Assembly (NCBI GenBank): GCA_016946835.1
Contig: JACVTC010000039.1
Span: 1,285,001-1,305,000, forward strand
Reading direction: 5' to 3'
Length of the DNA: 20,000 nucleotides
From: Neocallimastix lanati (nom. inval.)
Lineage: Eukaryota; Neocallimastigomycota; Neocallimastigomycetes; Neocallimastigales; Neocallimastigaceae
A model generated the notes under the pieces. That model saw only the letters and a list, made by a program, of their open reading frames with translations. It had not been told where the DNA came from and ran no database searches. Both the position numbers and the translations under genes were made by a program. This document shows, piece by piece, positions 18,201 to 20,000 of the stretch; the first letter of the stretch is position 1, and the number at the start of each line of letters is the position of its first letter.

Positions 18201-19294
18201 ATAAGTAAATGGAAGATCCATTTTCAATTCAGCTTCCAAATATTCTTTTAAAATATTAATATGGAAGAATAAAAACGGTTTTGGAGGTATATCAACAATA
18301 GAAGTTTCATCTTGTCTAGTTGGATCAGCGTAACGATTGCGACTATCATTTTTTGTCTGTTGATAAAAGACATCTTCTCTAATAATTTTAAAATGGGGTT
18401 CATGAGTTGCCATACTAAGCATGATTAAATCAGCATCTAAACCATACATAACATGATGAGTATTTGGATCATATCCTTCAGTATTACGTTGTCTACGAAT
18501 AAAGTCCATAATTTTATGTTCACCTTCTCCTGGAACACCAGCATCAGATAAAATAACTTTTAGCTATAATAATATTAATGAAGATATATATATATATATA
18601 AATACTTAACAAATTAATAAAAATTTATTTTTATTAAAATAAAATTTATATATATAGCTAATATTTATTATTATTATTAATATTTTTTTAATATATACCC
18701 CTTTCCAACCTGGGTTATTATTTAATCTATCATTGACATAATATTTAAGATATTTTGACAATTTATCCATAAATGGTGTACCTGGGGTAATACAATTTGA
18801 ATCAAATTTAACTTTTTCTTTTGTTGGTTCTATTATTGTTTCACCACGTCTTTCCATTTCTTCTTTTTGACGCTCTTCTTCATCAGCTTTTATTTTTGCA
18901 TCAAGAGCTGAACGAAAACGACGAGAACGTTGTTGATTCATTTTAGCACGAGGGGCAACACCATCTATAATGATATTTAAATATCAAAATTAATATTAAC
19001 ATACATATATTTACAAAAACTAATAATTATTGATATAAATATTATAATATTTCTCTTTAAGAATATAATTTAAACTACCAATAGCCATATATAATAATTT
19101 TCTTGGTCTAACCATATTCATTAATCTATCAACATATTTAAAGACCTCAATGATCATTTCTTCCTAAATTATAAAAACAAAAACAATATACATATGTTTA
19201 TATTTAATATTAATATTTTATTATGTAATCATTTTTTTATATTTGACTTCTCTATCCATATATTGATAAAACATACTTCAGTATCTGGTGCAGG
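15266..19294 (-). CDS. RAT1: Rat1/Xrn2 nuclear 5'-3' exoribonuclease, N-terminal exon(s) beyond window
   Basis: The gene degrades 5'-monophosphate RNA in the nucleus, in rRNA processing and in torpedo termination of RNA polymerase II. Coding exons in minus-strand order: 19294-19277, 19163-19079, 18964-18699, 18563-17242, 17078-17006, 16872-16623, 16492-16317, 16156-16008, 15899-15266. All junctions are GT...AG and phases agree, giving 990 residues plus stop. Family motifs appear in order: [66 protein letters not shown] and GNDFLPHLP. These supply the conserved acidic metal ligands except the first, which is expected in the missing N-terminus. Then come a charged, coiled, Lys/Arg/Glu-rich insertion (exon 4), [39 protein letters not shown] and [16 protein letters not shown]. 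The CCHC knuckle of animal Xrn2 is absent, as in budding yeast. The C-terminal tail is Asn/Tyr-rich and ends VSEKRKF. About 60-75 N-terminal residues (the MGVPAFFRW region) are not in the window. Identification is secure. Confidence 0.95.
15310..15495 (-). repeat. Asn/Tyr codon repeat in the RAT1 tail
   Basis: The tract reads as AAT, AAC and TAT codons (NYNNNYNYN-type) with scattered AGT and ATT. It encodes the low-complexity end of the Rat1 tail. Synonymous variation shows it is older or more constrained than the pure AAT run in the F-box gene. Confidence 0.85.
15900..16007 (-). other. RAT1 last intron (108 nt) with a (TTG)n tract
   Basis: The intron runs from a GTAAAT donor at 16007-16002 to a CAG acceptor at 15902-15900 and splits a Gly codon (GG|A). 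It carries a (CAA)n block on the plus strand, about 15917-15938, next to AAT triplets. The donor and acceptor match the other introns of the gene. Confidence 0.85.
16157..16316 (-). other. RAT1 intron (160 nt) with both A and T homopolymer runs
   Basis: The intron has a GTAAAT donor at 16316 and a TGTAG acceptor at 16161-16157, phase 0, joining DKN to KTYELTK. It contains a 22-nt T run (16277-16298) and an A run of about 19 nt near 16172-16190, so the pre-mRNA could form an internal A-U helix. An AAAGCTG flanked by AG and GT inside it is not used, because including it breaks the frame. Confidence 0.85.
19277..19294 (-). CDS. RAT1: RAT1 micro-exon of 18 nt (PAPDTE)
   Basis: Six in-phase codons encode PAPDTE, the family-conserved step between HPE(D/N)K and EEM in Rat1/Xrn2 proteins. 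On the 5' side the acceptor ATTTAG abuts it, and its TAG would be an in-frame stop if not spliced. On the 3' side a GTATGT donor follows at once. The next exon begins GAAGAAATG and continues the alignment without a gap. Confidence 0.9.
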
Positions 19295-19658
19295 CTAAAT
19301 TTTTTGTTAAAATCATTTTTTTTTTTTAAAAAAATTTATATCAAATTATAAGATATATATGTAAAAAGTGAATAATATATTTACATTTCATTTTCATAAT
19401 TATTGATTATAAAAATTAAATATATATATATTAATATATTAATTATTCAAAAGTTTCATTAATTTTTAATCTTTTGTTAATATCATAAAAAAATAATAAT
19501 TTATAAAAATATAAATATAAATTATATCTTATAAATATTTATAAAATTTTAAATATAATTATATTATAATTATATTATTTTCCAAAATATTCTTTATAAG
19601 ATATTATATTATAAAAGAATAAAATGAAAAATAAAATAAGGAATTTAAAGATTTAATA

Positions 19659-19699
<41 letters not shown>

Positions 19700-20000
19700 C
19701 TTCTATTTCTTTTTTAAAAGTACCTTATCTGTATTATAAAAACCGGGATTTCAATATAATAATTTATAATTTCAAATAAAGTTAAATAATAAATATACAA
19801 TATTAAGATTTATACATTTTACAATTTATATTATTTTATAAGAATTATTATTAAATAATAATAATAATAATAAATAAATAAAAATAAAAATAAAAATAAA
19901 AATAAAAATAAAAATAAAAATAAATTTTTAATTTATATTTATTACAATAATTTTAAAAATTATATAATGATATAAAATAAAAATTCATTTATATTAAATT
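19295..20000 (-). other. RAT1: RAT1 intron upstream of the micro-exon, at least 706 nt
   Basis: The exon coding LYLDMNGI-HPC-type sequence should come next on the minus strand, but I cannot find it before the right edge. The region is A/T with (AAT)n at 19661-19695 and a TAAAAA hexamer repeat at about 19884-19921. This makes the intron at least four times longer than the other introns of the gene (108-163 nt), unless a very small extra exon lies within it. Confidence 0.6.

Noticed and set aside
1-20000. tRNA, rRNA, CRISPR array, transposase or viral genes
   Set aside because: None has any sequence sign in this window. The genome is eukaryotic, so bacterial-style operons and ribosome binding sites do not apply.
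1-20000. Dictyostelid amoeba as the source
   Set aside because: It shares AT-richness, Asn runs and F-box families, but the 6-kb spacer, fungal-type Src1 membrane region and bare ankyrin protein fit an anaerobic fungus better. It is kept as an alternative and not excluded.

Overview
This is nuclear DNA of a very AT-rich eukaryote. The genes are either intronless or carry short GT...AG introns of 108-163 nt. Spacers are almost pure A/T with long poly-T, (AT)n, (AAT)n and (AAAT)n tracts, and several proteins carry Asn-rich low-complexity stretches. The Src1/Heh1-type inner nuclear membrane protein, the Rat1 exonuclease with an Asn-rich tail, a 21-repeat ankyrin protein and a gene-poor stretch of about 6 kb best fit an anaerobic gut fungus (Neocallimastigomycota). 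A dictyostelid amoeba is the main alternative: it shares AT-richness, poly-Asn and F-box families, but its spacers are usually much shorter. The organism call is inference at about 0.8.

Layout. (1) 1-1770, minus strand: N-terminal 590 codons of a Src1/Heh1-family protein, running off the left edge before its lumenal and C-terminal domains. (2) 1771-3218: AT-rich spacer with microsatellites. (3) 3219-5372, minus: intact 717-aa protein made of about 21 ankyrin repeats and nothing else. (4) 5373-11598: about 6.2 kb with no intact gene. It holds two weak coding relics (6760-6985 minus, 7542-7849 plus), an Asn-codon-like repeat tract, a 97-bp tandem duplication with poly-T, and a 57-nt T run. (5) 11599-13224, plus: intronless 541-aa F-box protein with a Tyr/Gly-rich segment and a run of 18 Asn. 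(6) 13225-15265: spacer between convergent genes, with an Asn/Met-rich coding relic broken by one in-frame TGA (14324-14560, minus) and a T37/A22 inverted repeat. (7) 15266-19294, minus: RAT1/XRN2 nuclear 5'-3' exoribonuclease, reconstructed as nine in-frame exons (990 residues). The exon or exons coding the first 60-75 or so residues lie beyond the right edge. (8) 19295-20000: the remainder looks like one long RAT1 intron.

The genes are not an operon or pathway cluster. Src1, RAT1 and probably the F-box protein are ordinary housekeeping or regulatory genes next to one member of a repeat-protein family. I found no convincing new multi-gene system. The points most worth a second look are the 18-nt RAT1 micro-exon and the unusually long intron before it, the repeat-built linker in Src1, the duplicated Tyr/Gly segment in the F-box protein, and the decayed coding fragments in the spacers.
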